32,007 nt of DNA, taken from the NCBI GenBank assembly GCA_035455185.1, contig DATIFQ010000230.1, positions 1 through 32,007 of the forward strand. The letters run 5' to 3'. The position numbers and the translations under genes are program-made. This DNA is from JAEHDI01 sp035455185 (GTDB lineage: Bacteria > Acidobacteriota > Terriglobia > Bryobacterales > Bryobacteraceae). The notes beneath the pieces were generated by a model. That model saw only the letters and a program-made list of their open reading frames with translations. It did no database searches and was not told where the DNA came from. Below, in pieces: positions 1 to 7,411 of the stretch. The number at the start of each line of letters is the position of its first letter. The first letter of the stretch is position 1.

Positions 1-513
1 CTCCAGATGTGCGTGCCGAGCCATGTTGAATAGCGCCGCCATATCCTCGAACATGGTTGCCTCAAGGGCACGGATTTCCCAGCCCCCAGGGTATTTCTTA
101 CCAATGCAATGGGGATCAATGCTAACTCGCCAATGTGGATCGAGTCCCAAGCTGTCATATCTCGAAAGCCATTCAGATAGACGCCAGACAGGAATGTAGC
201 AGGCATAATCGCTTGGGGCGGAGTTCTGAAGGTCATCCATTAGCGCCAGCAGTTTACCCTGGTCCAATTTGATCCCCAAATCATCGCGCATCTTTTCCAC
301 GTTCCTCCGCAGCATCTCGGCGAATTCCCTCAACTGCTTCGTTGGCTGCGTTGCCAAAGCCGCGACGTGTGCTCGACGATCTTCTGAATTTATCCGTTGG
401 GGGAGATTGGCCAGGATTGCGATAGCACACTGCTCGTTGAACAGAGCCGTGGCTTTTCGCAGTAGCAGGTCTCTTCCGGAGACCCCAATGGATCGTGGTG
501 CCTTCATTTTCAT
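1..513 (-). CDS. Hypothetical protein, partial (left edge)
   Basis: An open minus-strand frame of 171 codons enters from the left edge and begins at an ATG at 511-513; a second in-frame ATG lies at 505-507. An in-frame TAA at 526-528 rules out a longer N-terminus. No strong ribosome-binding site precedes either ATG. The visible N-terminal part has a leucine/arginine-rich, probably helical segment (about residues 55-100) and then an aromatic-rich stretch with WRLSEWLSRY. I recognise no domain, signal peptide or membrane segment. Base composition is visibly lower in G+C than the rest of the window, and codons such as AGA, CTA and ATA are used, which hints at an acquired gene. The C-terminus is outside the window, so function is unassigned. 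Confidence 0.55.
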   Translation of the reverse strand, partial: MKMKAPRSIGVSGRDLLLRKATALFNEQCAIAILANLPQRINSEDRRAHVAALATQPTKQLREFAEMLRRNVEKMRDDLGIKLDQGKLLALMDDLQNSAPSDYACYIPVWRLSEWLSRYDSLGLDPHWRVSIDPHCIGKKYPGGWEIRALEATMFEDMAALFNMARHAHLE

Positions 514-965
514 TATGCGTGGATCTTAGCAGGATTCGCGGCCCGACACGCTTGCACCGGGAGTGGGCACCCTGCGCTCGCACTTCGCGTCGACCTTGGG
601 CTTCGTCAACACCCTCGCAGCCCGCGCGCGCGCCCACAGGACCTCGCCCCGTGCGCCGCTCTCTGCCCTCACGCTTGCGCCGCTTGCCCTGCCACCGCCC
701 GCTGAAGCGGAAGAGTCGCGCTGCGCCGCGCTCGCTTCGCTTGCACCACCTACACTACCCTTTTGGGGCGGGGTGGGGATGCTCAATATCGGATGTGAAT
801 GTCCGAAATGTAGCAGTTTTCCCGCTCGTATAGCTCTCCCCAAAGAGTAAGGCTGCAGCCCAGTGGGGTAGGTGTATACTGGGGCCAACTGGGAGACCGA
901 AATGAATTCCGGTCAAGCCCTTTTGCCGTGTAGCGAGTAAAGATCCACTTAACTGGAGGAAGTCC
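514..965. other. Gene-poor intergenic region, no confident gene
   Basis: About 450 bases without a convincing gene. The part near 540-760 is extremely CpG-rich and open in several frames, but the translations are Ala/Arg/Pro-rich low-complexity strings with no recognisable fold. A small imperfect palindrome (CGGATGTGAATGTCCG) lies near 793-808. Upstream of the 966 gene, TATACT at 875-880 could be a -10 box with only a weak -35 match (CTGCAG, 853-858, 16-base spacer). A 12-codon frame at 902-940 preceded by GGGAG could be a leader peptide, but nothing else supports it. Confidence 0.4.
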
Positions 966-1685
966 ATGTCCAAAGTTGCAACCGTTGCAGTCTGTTTGTC
1001 CTTGCTCACGTTTCCAGCGTTTGCCGACGGAGAGGCCAACTGCGCGGGCCTTCCCACCGCCAGAGACTTGAATAAGCTGCTTGTCGCGGCCGCCGGCGAC
1101 GACATCGGCGGCCTCTTTAATGGTGAGCGCATGTGGGCCGCCGTGGTCAACCGTTCGGGGGAAATCTGCGCGTACGCGACATCGACTTCCGATCCGACCC
1201 AAGTTTGGCCCGGCAGCCAGGCGATCGCCAAGTCAAAGGCATACACGGCAAACGCCTTCAGCCTTGACACGCTGGCGTTGTCGACCGCCCGGCTGTACAC
1301 GTTCACCCAGCCGGGACACTCGCTGTGGAGCCTGGGCCAATCGAACCCCTTCGAGCCAAAGTGGCTCGCTCCGCCCAGAGGCAATTCGGGAGGCAGGAAC
1401 CAGCTCGCCGGCGGCCTGATCTTCTTCGGCGGCGGCTTGCCGCTGTACCAGGGGGGGAAGATCATCGGCGGCCTGGGCGTGAGCGGCGACACGAGTTGCG
1501 CCGATCATGAAGTTGCCAAGAAGGTGCGGGATGCCGCGGGCCTGAATCCTCCGGGAGGAAAGCTGGCTGACGACATCACGTATTCTTCCGCAGATGGCGC
1601 CTCGGCGTTCACGCATCCCCTCTGCCCCAACACCAAGCGCAACGGGACGTTCCTTGGCAACGAGGCGCCGGCGTCGGGCTACTAG
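966..1685 (+). CDS. Exported GlcG/HbpS-type (DUF336) protein
   Basis: A 239-residue protein whose start is fixed by GGAGGA at 955-960, five bases before the ATG. Residues 1-20 form a Sec signal peptide with a likely cleavage after AFA, so the mature protein should be periplasmic. The body has the GlcG/HbpS-like layout: an N-terminal helix (ARDLNKLLVAAAGD), a strand-rich centre (MWAAVVNRSGEICAYA), then the AIAKSKAYTANAFS segment and the glycine-rich GGLPLYQGGKIIGGLGVSG motif, followed by a helix with DHEVAKKVRDAAG. Members of this family include heme-binding and redox-sensing extracellular proteins such as HbpS, but many are uncharacterised, so ligand and role are not established here. An extra tail of about 50 residues after the usual domain is present. 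The next gene begins 96 bases later after a strong hairpin, so co-transcription is uncertain. Confidence 0.8.
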   Translation: MSKVATVAVCLSLLTFPAFADGEANCAGLPTARDLNKLLVAAAGDDIGGLFNGERMWAAVVNRSGEICAYATSTSDPTQVWPGSQAIAKSKAYTANAFSLDTLALSTARLYTFTQPGHSLWSLGQSNPFEPKWLAPPRGNSGGRNQLAGGLIFFGGGLPLYQGGKIIGGLGVSGDTSCADHEVAKKVRDAAGLNPPGGKLADDITYSSADGASAFTHPLCPNTKRNGTFLGNEAPASGY

Positions 1686-1700
1686 CGTATTGCGTTGTCG

Positions 1701-1728
1701 GGCAGACGATCGGCTTCTGTCGTCTGCC
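1701..1728 (+). terminator. Perfect 9-bp hairpin, possible terminator or leader element
   Basis: GGCAGACGA (1701-1709) is perfectly complementary to TCGTCTGCC (1720-1728) around a 10-base loop. It lies 15 bases past the DUF336 stop and 53 bases before the PLP-enzyme start. There is no T-run after it, so it is not a classical intrinsic terminator. It could be a transcript-end stabiliser or a leader structure for the next gene. Confidence 0.4.
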
Positions 1729-1781
1729 GCCCTCGCAGGACACGACCAAGGCACGGCGGCACAAAGAAGTATTCTGAAAAA

Positions 1782-2924
1782 GTGAACTTCCGAACGCTCG
1801 CGATCCATGCGGGTCAGGGCCCCGATCCCGCCTATGGCGCCGTCATGCCGCCGATTTATCAGACGTCGACGTTCGCGTTTCGCGGCGTCAACGAGCCGGG
1901 CCCGTTTGATTACTCAAGGAGCGGGAATCCGACCCGGAAAGCTCTGGAGACCTGCCTCGCCAGGTTGGAGGGCGGAGTCGCGGGCTTCGCGTTCGGAACG
2001 GGGATGGCCGCGGAGACGACGGTGTTGATGTTGTTCGATGCCGGGGACCGGATCATCGTCCACAACGACCTCTATGGCGGCACGTACCGGCTGCTGACGA
2101 CCGTATTGGCAAACAAGGGGATCGGGGTCGATTTCGTCGATCTTCGCCGTTCGGATCTGGTTCGTCAAGCTATCCGGCCGGAGACAAGAGCCATATGGAT
2201 TGAAACACCGACCAATCCGCTGATGAACCTGGTGGACATGGCCGAGGTCGCAGGCATCGCCCGCGAGAACGGATTGCTGACCATCTGCGACAACACCTTC
2301 CTGTCGCCCTATTTCCAGCGCCCATTCGAGTTTGGCATCGACATCGTGGTTCACTCGACGACCAAGTACATCAACGGGCATTCGGACGTGGTCGGCGGCG
2401 CGGTGGTGGTAAACAACGATGCGCTGGCCGAGCGCATCGGCTATCTTCAGAACGCGCTGGGCACCTGCGCGGGGCCGCAGGATTGCTTTCTGGTCCTGCG
2501 CGGCATCAAGACGCTGGCGGTAAGAATGGAGGAGCACAACCGCAACGCGCTCGAAATCGCGCACTGGCTCGAACAGCACAAAAAGATTGCGGCCGTGCTG
2601 CATCCGGGTCTGCCGAGCCACCCCCAGCATGATCTGGCCCTGCGGCAGATGCGCGGTTTTGGCGGAACCTTCTCGTTTCGCGTCACCGGTGGCAGGACCG
2701 AGGTTTTCCGGCTGCTGGGCGGAGTCCGGCTGTTCACGTTGGCCGAGTCGCTGGGCGGCGTCGAATCCCTGATCGAGCACCCCGCCACCATGACGCACGC
2801 ATCGGTGCCGCAGGAAGAGCGCGAGCGCATGGGCATCACCGACAACGTGGTGCGGGTTTCGGTTGGTATTGAGGATGTCCAGGATCTGGTCGCCGATCTG
2901 GATCAGTCCCTGTCGAGAGTTTAG
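1782..2924 (+). CDS. PLP-dependent trans-sulfuration enzyme (cystathionine gamma-synthase/lyase family)
   Basis: The protein starts best at GTG 1782 (VNFRTLAIHAGQ), which matches the usual family N-terminus and gives 380 residues, the normal length. An upstream in-frame start at 1695 would add 29 basic residues lying over the hairpin and is unlikely. The fold-type I PLP signature is complete: YSRSGNPT at residues 44-51, GMAA near 74, ETPTNP at 141-146, the pyridine-nitrogen Asp in CDN (D170) and the Schiff-base lysine in HSTTKYINGH (K195). The family forms or cleaves C-S bonds of cystathionine, homocysteine or methionine in the cytosol. Residue patterns alone do not separate gamma-synthase, gamma-lyase and O-acylhomoserine sulfhydrylase, so I give no symbol. 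The ribosome-binding site is weak (AAAGAAG well upstream). Confidence 0.88.
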   Translation: MNFRTLAIHAGQGPDPAYGAVMPPIYQTSTFAFRGVNEPGPFDYSRSGNPTRKALETCLARLEGGVAGFAFGTGMAAETTVLMLFDAGDRIIVHNDLYGGTYRLLTTVLANKGIGVDFVDLRRSDLVRQAIRPETRAIWIETPTNPLMNLVDMAEVAGIARENGLLTICDNTFLSPYFQRPFEFGIDIVVHSTTKYINGHSDVVGGAVVVNNDALAERIGYLQNALGTCAGPQDCFLVLRGIKTLAVRMEEHNRNALEIAHWLEQHKKIAAVLHPGLPSHPQHDLALRQMRGFGGTFSFRVTGGRTEVFRLLGGVRLFTLAESLGGVESLIEHPATMTHASVPQEERERMGITDNVVRVSVGIEDVQDLVADLDQSLSRV

Positions 2925-2942
2925 CGTGGGATGGCGGACTTG

Positions 2943-2957
2943 CCACGGAGACACGGA
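2943..2957 (+). repeat. Copy of the CCACGGAGACACGGA dispersed repeat
   Basis: CCACGGAGACACGGA here is identical to bases 7302-7316. The GGAG inside it (2947-2950) is well spaced to act as the ribosome-binding site of the next gene, and its final A is the first base of that gene's ATG. Similar ACCACGGAGACACGGAG words are widely scattered between genes in Acidobacteriota and related phyla (general knowledge). Confidence 0.6.
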
Positions 2958-3712
2958 TGCTCAGAGGCCTGATTCACGGCATTTTAGGCAAGTTTGGCTA
3001 CGACGTGATCAGCACGCGCGGGCGATACGCAAGCGACGGGCTGTTTACCCTGCACAGCGACCGATTCCGGGAGGATCCGGCGTTTCGACGCGCGTATGCC
3101 CGGGGCGTGCGAGCCGGCTGGGGCTACGATCCCCGGTTCACGTGGCGCGTCCATGTTGCGCTCTGGGCTGCGAAGGCGGCATTACGTGTGCCGGGCGACT
3201 TCGTTGAATGCGGCGTCAATGCCGGCTTCATCAGCTCGGCCATCATGGAGTATCTCGACTGGCGCAACGTGGACAAGAAGTTCTACCTAGTTGATACCTT
3301 TACCGGCCCTGTCTTCTTGCAGTACTCCGCGGCGGAGGTGGCTGCCGGGAGGGTGGAGGCCGCGCGCAACGCTCTGGCGGCCGGCGCCTACGTGACGGAC
3401 CTCGAGCGAGTCCAAGCGAACTTCGCCGAGTGGCCGAGCGCAATCGTCGTCCAGGGAACTGTGCCTGACGTTCTGCCGCGCTTGCCGGTCAGCAGCGTCG
3501 CGTTGCTCCACATCGACTTGAACTGCGCGGGCCCCGAACGCGCGGCGCTTGAGTATTTCTGGGACCGGTTATCGCCTGGTGCTCTGGTTCTTTTCGACGA
3601 TTACACCTACTTTGGGCAGCAATGCCAGGGCGACGCCATCGATGAGGCCGCGCGACAGCTCGGCGCCACCGTGTTATCACTACCTACAGGTCAAGGCTTG
3701 ATCATCAAGTAG
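2957..3712 (+). CDS. TylF/MycF-like class I SAM-dependent methyltransferase
   Basis: A 251-residue cytosolic protein with a Rossmann-type methyltransferase core. The SAM-binding motif I is GDFVECGVNAG (residues 80-90). The acidic end of strand 2 is LVDTFTG (111-117), and later motifs are LLHIDLN (184-189) and LVLFDDY (210-216), the acidic residues of which bind a metal in the macrocin O-methyltransferase (TylF/MycF) group. The final segment (TGQGLIIK) is also typical. Relatives methylate hydroxyls of sugars or glycosylated metabolites, so a sugar O-methyltransferase acting on surface glycans or a small molecule is plausible, but the substrate is unknown. The gene begins 32 bases after the PLP enzyme, and its ribosome-binding site comes from a dispersed repeat. 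It converges on the TonB receptor gene with 32 bases between them. Confidence 0.75.
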   Translation: MLRGLIHGILGKFGYDVISTRGRYASDGLFTLHSDRFREDPAFRRAYARGVRAGWGYDPRFTWRVHVALWAAKAALRVPGDFVECGVNAGFISSAIMEYLDWRNVDKKFYLVDTFTGPVFLQYSAAEVAAGRVEAARNALAAGAYVTDLERVQANFAEWPSAIVVQGTVPDVLPRLPVSSVALLHIDLNCAGPERAALEYFWDRLSPGALVLFDDYTYFGQQCQGDAIDEAARQLGATVLSLPTGQGLIIK

Positions 3713-3744
3713 CTTCGTCATTGGCACCCGGCCTCGATTTCATC

Positions 3745-6700
3745 TCAAAAGCTGAGTCGCAGACCCAACTGGACGGTTCGCGGAGGCCGCGCGCTCAGAA
3801 TCGTGCCGAAGTCGGCTGCGCCGAGGGTGTGCCCGGGGAGATCGAAGTTGGCGTGGTTGAATGCGTTGTAGAACTCGCCCCGGAGATCCACCCGATATCG
3901 TTCGGTCACCTCGAACTCCTTGGCTACCGTCAGGTCCACAGACTGCTGAAACGGCCCTCGAAGAACCGACCGCGGAGCGTTGCCAAATCGAAATTGAGCG
4001 GGATTGCGAAACGCGTCGGTATTGAACCAGCGTTCGAGTGACCGCTGCGCCCCCGGCAGTTCTGCAGCACCGATGAGGTCGGGGCGCAGGGGACCGGCGG
4101 AAAACGCGTTCGTGGTATTCGCCAGCGTCGTCACCGTAAACGGAGCGCCGGACTGCCAGGTACCGAAACCGCCGAGCTTCCAGCCGCCGCCAACAATATT
4201 CAGATAGCGATTGGACCTGATGCGAGGCACTTCGTACAGGATGCTGAGGACGGTACGGTGTGGAACATCGGTGCCGCTAAGCGACTTATCGAGCCGCCGG
4301 TTGTAGGCGTCCATGTAACTCTGCGGATCACCGTATTCGTTCGATGACACTACGTCGTCCAGAAACTTCGAGAACGTGTAGTGCGCCAGAAACGAGAGGC
4401 CGCGCGCGAAGCGCTTCTCGGCCCGTATGTATCCCGCGTGATAGGTCGAGTTCCCAATCGCGGGGTTGATGATATAGACGTTGCTGAACTGGGGGAACGG
4501 CCTGCGGGCCTGGGCATCGCCAGGTCCCATGAGCTCCGGTGCGACCTGGTTGAGGCTGAGGTCGTTGGCCGTGAGATGGTGACTTACGTTGGCTATGTAG
4601 CCGGCTTCCACGACGGTTTCGCTCGCCACCACGCGCTGGATATTCGCGTTGTATTGATACGAGACCGGCGTCGGCCGGTTACGCTCGAAAAAACCAACCG
4701 CAGTGTACGGTCTCCGGCCCAGCGGCACGGCTCCGAACCGGGCATCGAGCGGGGGACGCTCGAACGCGGGGAAGCCGTTGCGAAGCTGCATGGCGCTCAG
4801 CAGGTCGGCCTGCGGCACGACGAGCGATGCAGCGGTGGAGAAACCGGTCGAGGCGGTGTCGCCAATCGTATTGCTGACGGTGGATCCGTAAAAGACGCCG
4901 GCGGCGGCGCGGATCACGGTCTCAGACTGGAAGGGCAAGCGGTAGGCGAACCCGACCCGCGGCCCGAAGTTGTTCCAGTCCGTGTTGAAAGCCTGCCGAG
5001 GCACGCCGTCGCGGCCGGAGAACGTTACGATTCCGGGAGTGCCGGAGACGGGATTGATCGCGCTCAGATCGAACGAATTCTGCCGGTCTTCGTCGACTCG
5101 CCGGGGAAGTTCGGACTCCCAGCGGAGACCGAAGTTCAAGGTCAGGTGATCGGTCGCACGCCAGTCGTCCTGAACGTACCCCGCCAAGTAGTACGCCCGC
5201 GACGTAATTTGATCGGAAACGTTGACGCTTGCCGAGTTCACCTCGCCCAACAGAAAGCTGGCGAAAGCGTCGCCGGCGCCGGACGTTCCCGGCTTGCCGG
5301 TGATGAGCGGAGTAATGCCGAATAGACCGGCCGAGGACCGGTCGCGTACTTCGGTATTGCGGCCGCGCCGGTGCTCGACACCAAACTTCAGCGCATGCCT
5401 GCCGCGGAACCAGGAGACGGCCTCCAGGATCTGGGTATCGCGGATCGGCGTCTGGTGGCGCCCCACCTGGCCGCCCAAGGATGCATAGCCGGGAATCGTG
5501 AAAGTCGGAAACGCGGCGGCGCTCACACCGGTGAGACCGATGGCTCCCGCCAGGTTCTCGCCGAACCCGTAACGTTCATCGATAAACCTGCGCTGGAAGA
5601 AGCTGACTTTCAACTCGCTGATGAGATTCGGGCTGAAGGTGTGGGTGTGGCCCGCCAGAACACTCTGAATGCGCACGTCGTTCACGTTCGCGTCGGGCGC
5701 AGCTTCACGCCGCGGGAAGGAACCGCGGTTCCCGATAAAGCTGTCGTTCAGGTAGTAACGGACAGTCAGCTGATCGTTCGAGCGCAGTTGGTGGTCAACT
5801 TTCGCGACGAAAATGTTGCGGTGAAGGTCCGAGTCGGCGTTGGCGGCGTAGTTGCTGCCGCCGGCCGGCCCGGGCGTGCGATTCGGCGAGGGCCAGTATG
5901 ACAATGCCGCCAGGGCCACGGGATCGAAGCGGTCGAGGGGTATGCGGTTCTCGGGGAATGGCTGCCTTTCGCGGCCAACGGTGGTCGAGGGATCGTAGAT
6001 CGGGATCACGCGTCCGGCGCCGTCGCGCAAGCCGAAGAAGTCGCCCGCCCGTTGGGCGAGATCCGGCACCGTCTGAAGGTCGATCGTCGAGGTGAGCTGG
6101 CGGGTTTGTTCCCAGGTGGCGAAGAAGTGCGTCTTGTCCTTTCGGATCGGCCCGCCGAGGGAGCCACCGAACTGATGCATGCGGATGGGCGCTCTCTCGG
6201 CGGCGAAAAAATTCCGCGCGTCGAGAGCGCTGTTGCGGAGGAATTCGAAGACGCTGCCGTGAAGCTGGTTCGTGCCGGAGCGGGTGGACAGGGTGATGAT
6301 GCCGCCGGTCGAGTGCCCGTATTCGGCCGAGTAGGCGTTCCCAATGACGCGGAACTCCTGCATTGCGTCCATCGGCAGGCTGGTCATTTGTTGAGGCCGG
6401 GTCAGCCCGACGGCGTTGGTGACGTTGCCGCCGTCCAACGTGAAGTTCTGGTTGCGCGCGCGGCCGCCTGCGACGCTGAAGACAGGGTAGTTTTCCGCTC
6501 CTTGTCCGGTGTCGATCATCACGACGCCCGGGGCCAGCGCGACAAGTGAAGTCGCCGCGCGGTTCGGCATGGGAAGGCCGGAGACCATTTTCCGATTCAC
6601 GAGTTGCCCCACACTGGAGGACTGCGTCTCTGCGACCGGCACGGTCTCGGTGACAGTGACGGTCTCGGAGGCCTGGCCGACCTGGAGTGTCAGATCGACC

Positions 6701-7008
6701 GGCAGAACCTGGCTGACCGCCAATACGAGGCCCCCGCGAGATGCTTTCTCGAAGCCCGCCGCGGTCGCTTCGATGCGGTACCTTGCCGGCAGCAGCGAGG
6801 CCAGGCGATAGTTTCCGGCTTCGTTGGTTCTAGTCACGAAGCGGGCTCCCGATTCCTCGTTCACCAGCACGATCCCCGCATTTGGGATTGCACTCGATGT
6901 GGCGTCCGTAACGGTGCCGGTGATGGAGCTTGTTCCGGTTTGGGCGTACAGGAGAGCCGAACCGGCAAGGAATAAGACCAACTTCCGAAATCTGTGAAGG
7001 AACTGCAT
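3745..7008 (-). CDS. TonB-dependent outer-membrane receptor, Oar/CarboxypepD_reg type
   Basis: The start is ATG 7006-7008, preceded by GAGAGGGG at the right spacing; an ATG 21 bases further upstream lacks this. The product has 1087 residues: a Sec signal peptide (about 1-22, ending LLYAQ), a carboxypeptidase-regulatory-like beta-sandwich (about 25-105; GTVTDATSSAIPNAGI, NEAGNYRLASLLPARYRIEA), a plug domain (about 110-250; GLPMPNR, FTLDGG, YSAEYGHSTGG) and a long 22-strand-type barrel with the repeated FxLRWE/HFGLNFG-like strands. It ends in RLSF, the aromatic C-terminus expected of outer-membrane barrels. Such Oar-like receptors are heavily expanded in Acidobacteriota and are usually assumed to import large or scarce substrates; the ligand cannot be read from sequence. 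No TonB/ExbBD genes are nearby. The leader contains a promoter match, a poly-Cys reading frame and a hairpin, suggesting nutrient-responsive control. Confidence 0.93.
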   Translation of the reverse strand: MQFLHRFRKLVLFLAGSALLYAQTGTSSITGTVTDATSSAIPNAGIVLVNEESGARFVTRTNEAGNYRLASLLPARYRIEATAAGFEKASRGGLVLAVSQVLPVDLTLQVGQASETVTVTETVPVAETQSSSVGQLVNRKMVSGLPMPNRAATSLVALAPGVVMIDTGQGAENYPVFSVAGGRARNQNFTLDGGNVTNAVGLTRPQQMTSLPMDAMQEFRVIGNAYSAEYGHSTGGIITLSTRSGTNQLHGSVFEFLRNSALDARNFFAAERAPIRMHQFGGSLGGPIRKDKTHFFATWEQTRQLTSTIDLQTVPDLAQRAGDFFGLRDGAGRVIPIYDPSTTVGRERQPFPENRIPLDRFDPVALAALSYWPSPNRTPGPAGGSNYAANADSDLHRNIFVAKVDHQLRSNDQLTVRYYLNDSFIGNRGSFPRREAAPDANVNDVRIQSVLAGHTHTFSPNLISELKVSFFQRRFIDERYGFGENLAGAIGLTGVSAAAFPTFTIPGYASLGGQVGRHQTPIRDTQILEAVSWFRGRHALKFGVEHRRGRNTEVRDRSSAGLFGITPLITGKPGTSGAGDAFASFLLGEVNSASVNVSDQITSRAYYLAGYVQDDWRATDHLTLNFGLRWESELPRRVDEDRQNSFDLSAINPVSGTPGIVTFSGRDGVPRQAFNTDWNNFGPRVGFAYRLPFQSETVIRAAAGVFYGSTVSNTIGDTASTGFSTAASLVVPQADLLSAMQLRNGFPAFERPPLDARFGAVPLGRRPYTAVGFFERNRPTPVSYQYNANIQRVVASETVVEAGYIANVSHHLTANDLSLNQVAPELMGPGDAQARRPFPQFSNVYIINPAIGNSTYHAGYIRAEKRFARGLSFLAHYTFSKFLDDVVSSNEYGDPQSYMDAYNRRLDKSLSGTDVPHRTVLSILYEVPRIRSNRYLNIVGGGWKLGGFGTWQSGAPFTVTTLANTTNAFSAGPLRPDLIGAAELPGAQRSLERWFNTDAFRNPAQFRFGNAPRSVLRGPFQQSVDLTVAKEFEVTERYRVDLRGEFYNAFNHANFDLPGHTLGAADFGTILSARPPRTVQLGLRLSF

Positions 7009-7065
7009 ATTTCCCCTCTCTTCGCGCACACTACGACCGCAACTTCATTTCGCTGCGGATCGGTG

Positions 7066-7083
7066 GTCCGGAACCGGCCGGAC
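7066..7083 (-). promoter_or_regulatory. Hairpin in the TonB-receptor leader
   Basis: On the minus strand GTCCGG-CCGGTT-CCGGAC forms a 6-bp G+C-rich stem with a 6-base loop. A further CTGC/GCAG pairing can extend it across a one-sided bulge. It lies about 40 bases after the stop of the poly-Cys leader frame and about 58 bases before the receptor start. No T-run follows, so if it regulates, it would more likely act on translation or Rho-dependent termination. Confidence 0.35.
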
Positions 7084-7121
7084 GCAGAATGGAACGGATC
7101 AGATCAACAAAAGGTGGGCAA

Positions 7122-7184
7122 TCAGCAACAACAGCGGCTGCGTCCGCCGGCGGTGGGGTAGATGACTGAGTGAATGGTTCTCAT
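7122..7184 (-). CDS. Putative leader peptide ending Cys-Cys-Cys-stop
   Basis: A 20-codon minus-strand frame, too short for usual gene calling, begins at ATG 7182-7184 and reads MRTIHSVIYPTAGGRSRCCC, then TGA. GAGGAA at 7192-7197 sits seven bases upstream as a good ribosome-binding site. The last three sense codons are TGT TGT TGC. Terminal poly-cysteine upstream frames of this form are known in actinobacteria, where translation stalling at the Cys codons reports cysteine supply and controls downstream sulfur genes. Here the frame ends 113 bases before the TonB receptor. One inconsistency is that the best promoter match (7199-7227) would start transcription at about 7192, cutting off the ribosome-binding site and leaving a near-leaderless message. 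An upstream promoter would avoid this. Function is inferred. Confidence 0.5.
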   Translation of the reverse strand: MRTIHSVIYPTAGGRSRCCC

Positions 7185-7198
7185 CGAAGCTTTCCTCA

Positions 7199-7227
7199 AG
7201 AATACGCATCCGCAGGGTGCGTGTCAA
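7199..7227 (-). promoter_or_regulatory. Sigma-70-like promoter match for the TonB receptor
   Basis: On the minus strand a perfect -35 TTGACA (7222-7227) is followed by a 17-base spacer and TATTCT (7199-7204) as a four-of-six -10 box. The spacer is bracketed by an inverted repeat, ACGCA (7204-7208) and TGCGT (7218-7222), which could be a repressor site. Predicted start of transcription is near 7192. A second A+T-rich -10-like element, TATATT, lies at 7278-7283. Confidence 0.55.
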
Positions 7228-7300
7228 GGAAAATCTGCATATTGTCGATGGAGATTGAGTAGATCATTTACTGGCTGAATATAAACGGGTTATTAATCTC

Positions 7301-7373
7301 ACCACGGAGACACGGAGGGCACAAAGGGAGGAGGCGAGGGTCACCGGCTAAAGCCGGTGCCACCTTGAAGGTG
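7301..7373. repeat. Composite dispersed repeat: ACCACGGAGACACGGAG word plus REP-like hairpins
   Basis: The element contains ACCACGGAGACACGGAG (7301-7317), then CACCGGCT-AA-AGCCGGTG (7342-7359), an almost uninterrupted palindrome, then GCCAC and a second small palindrome CACCTTGAAGGTG (7361-7373). The first word recurs at 2943 and the hairpin recurs in altered form at 8633. It lies just upstream of the class V aminotransferase gene. The 7030-7411 gap otherwise holds the receptor leader and promoter described separately. Confidence 0.65.
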
Positions 7374-7411
7374 CACCTTGTGGACGCTGCCAGCGATAGA
7401 ATGGAGGCCGC

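Noticed and set aside
563..850. Open frames on both strands in the CpG-rich gap
   Set aside because: Low-complexity translations with no homology that I recognise, and the frames conflict with one another.
1686..1781. SAM riboswitch before the trans-sulfuration enzyme
   Set aside because: The 96-base leader is short and shows one simple hairpin, with none of the multi-helix core of known SAM riboswitch classes.
4381..5325. Long plus-strand frame inside the TonB receptor
   Set aside because: Antisense shadow of a well-supported receptor gene; the translation has no motif.
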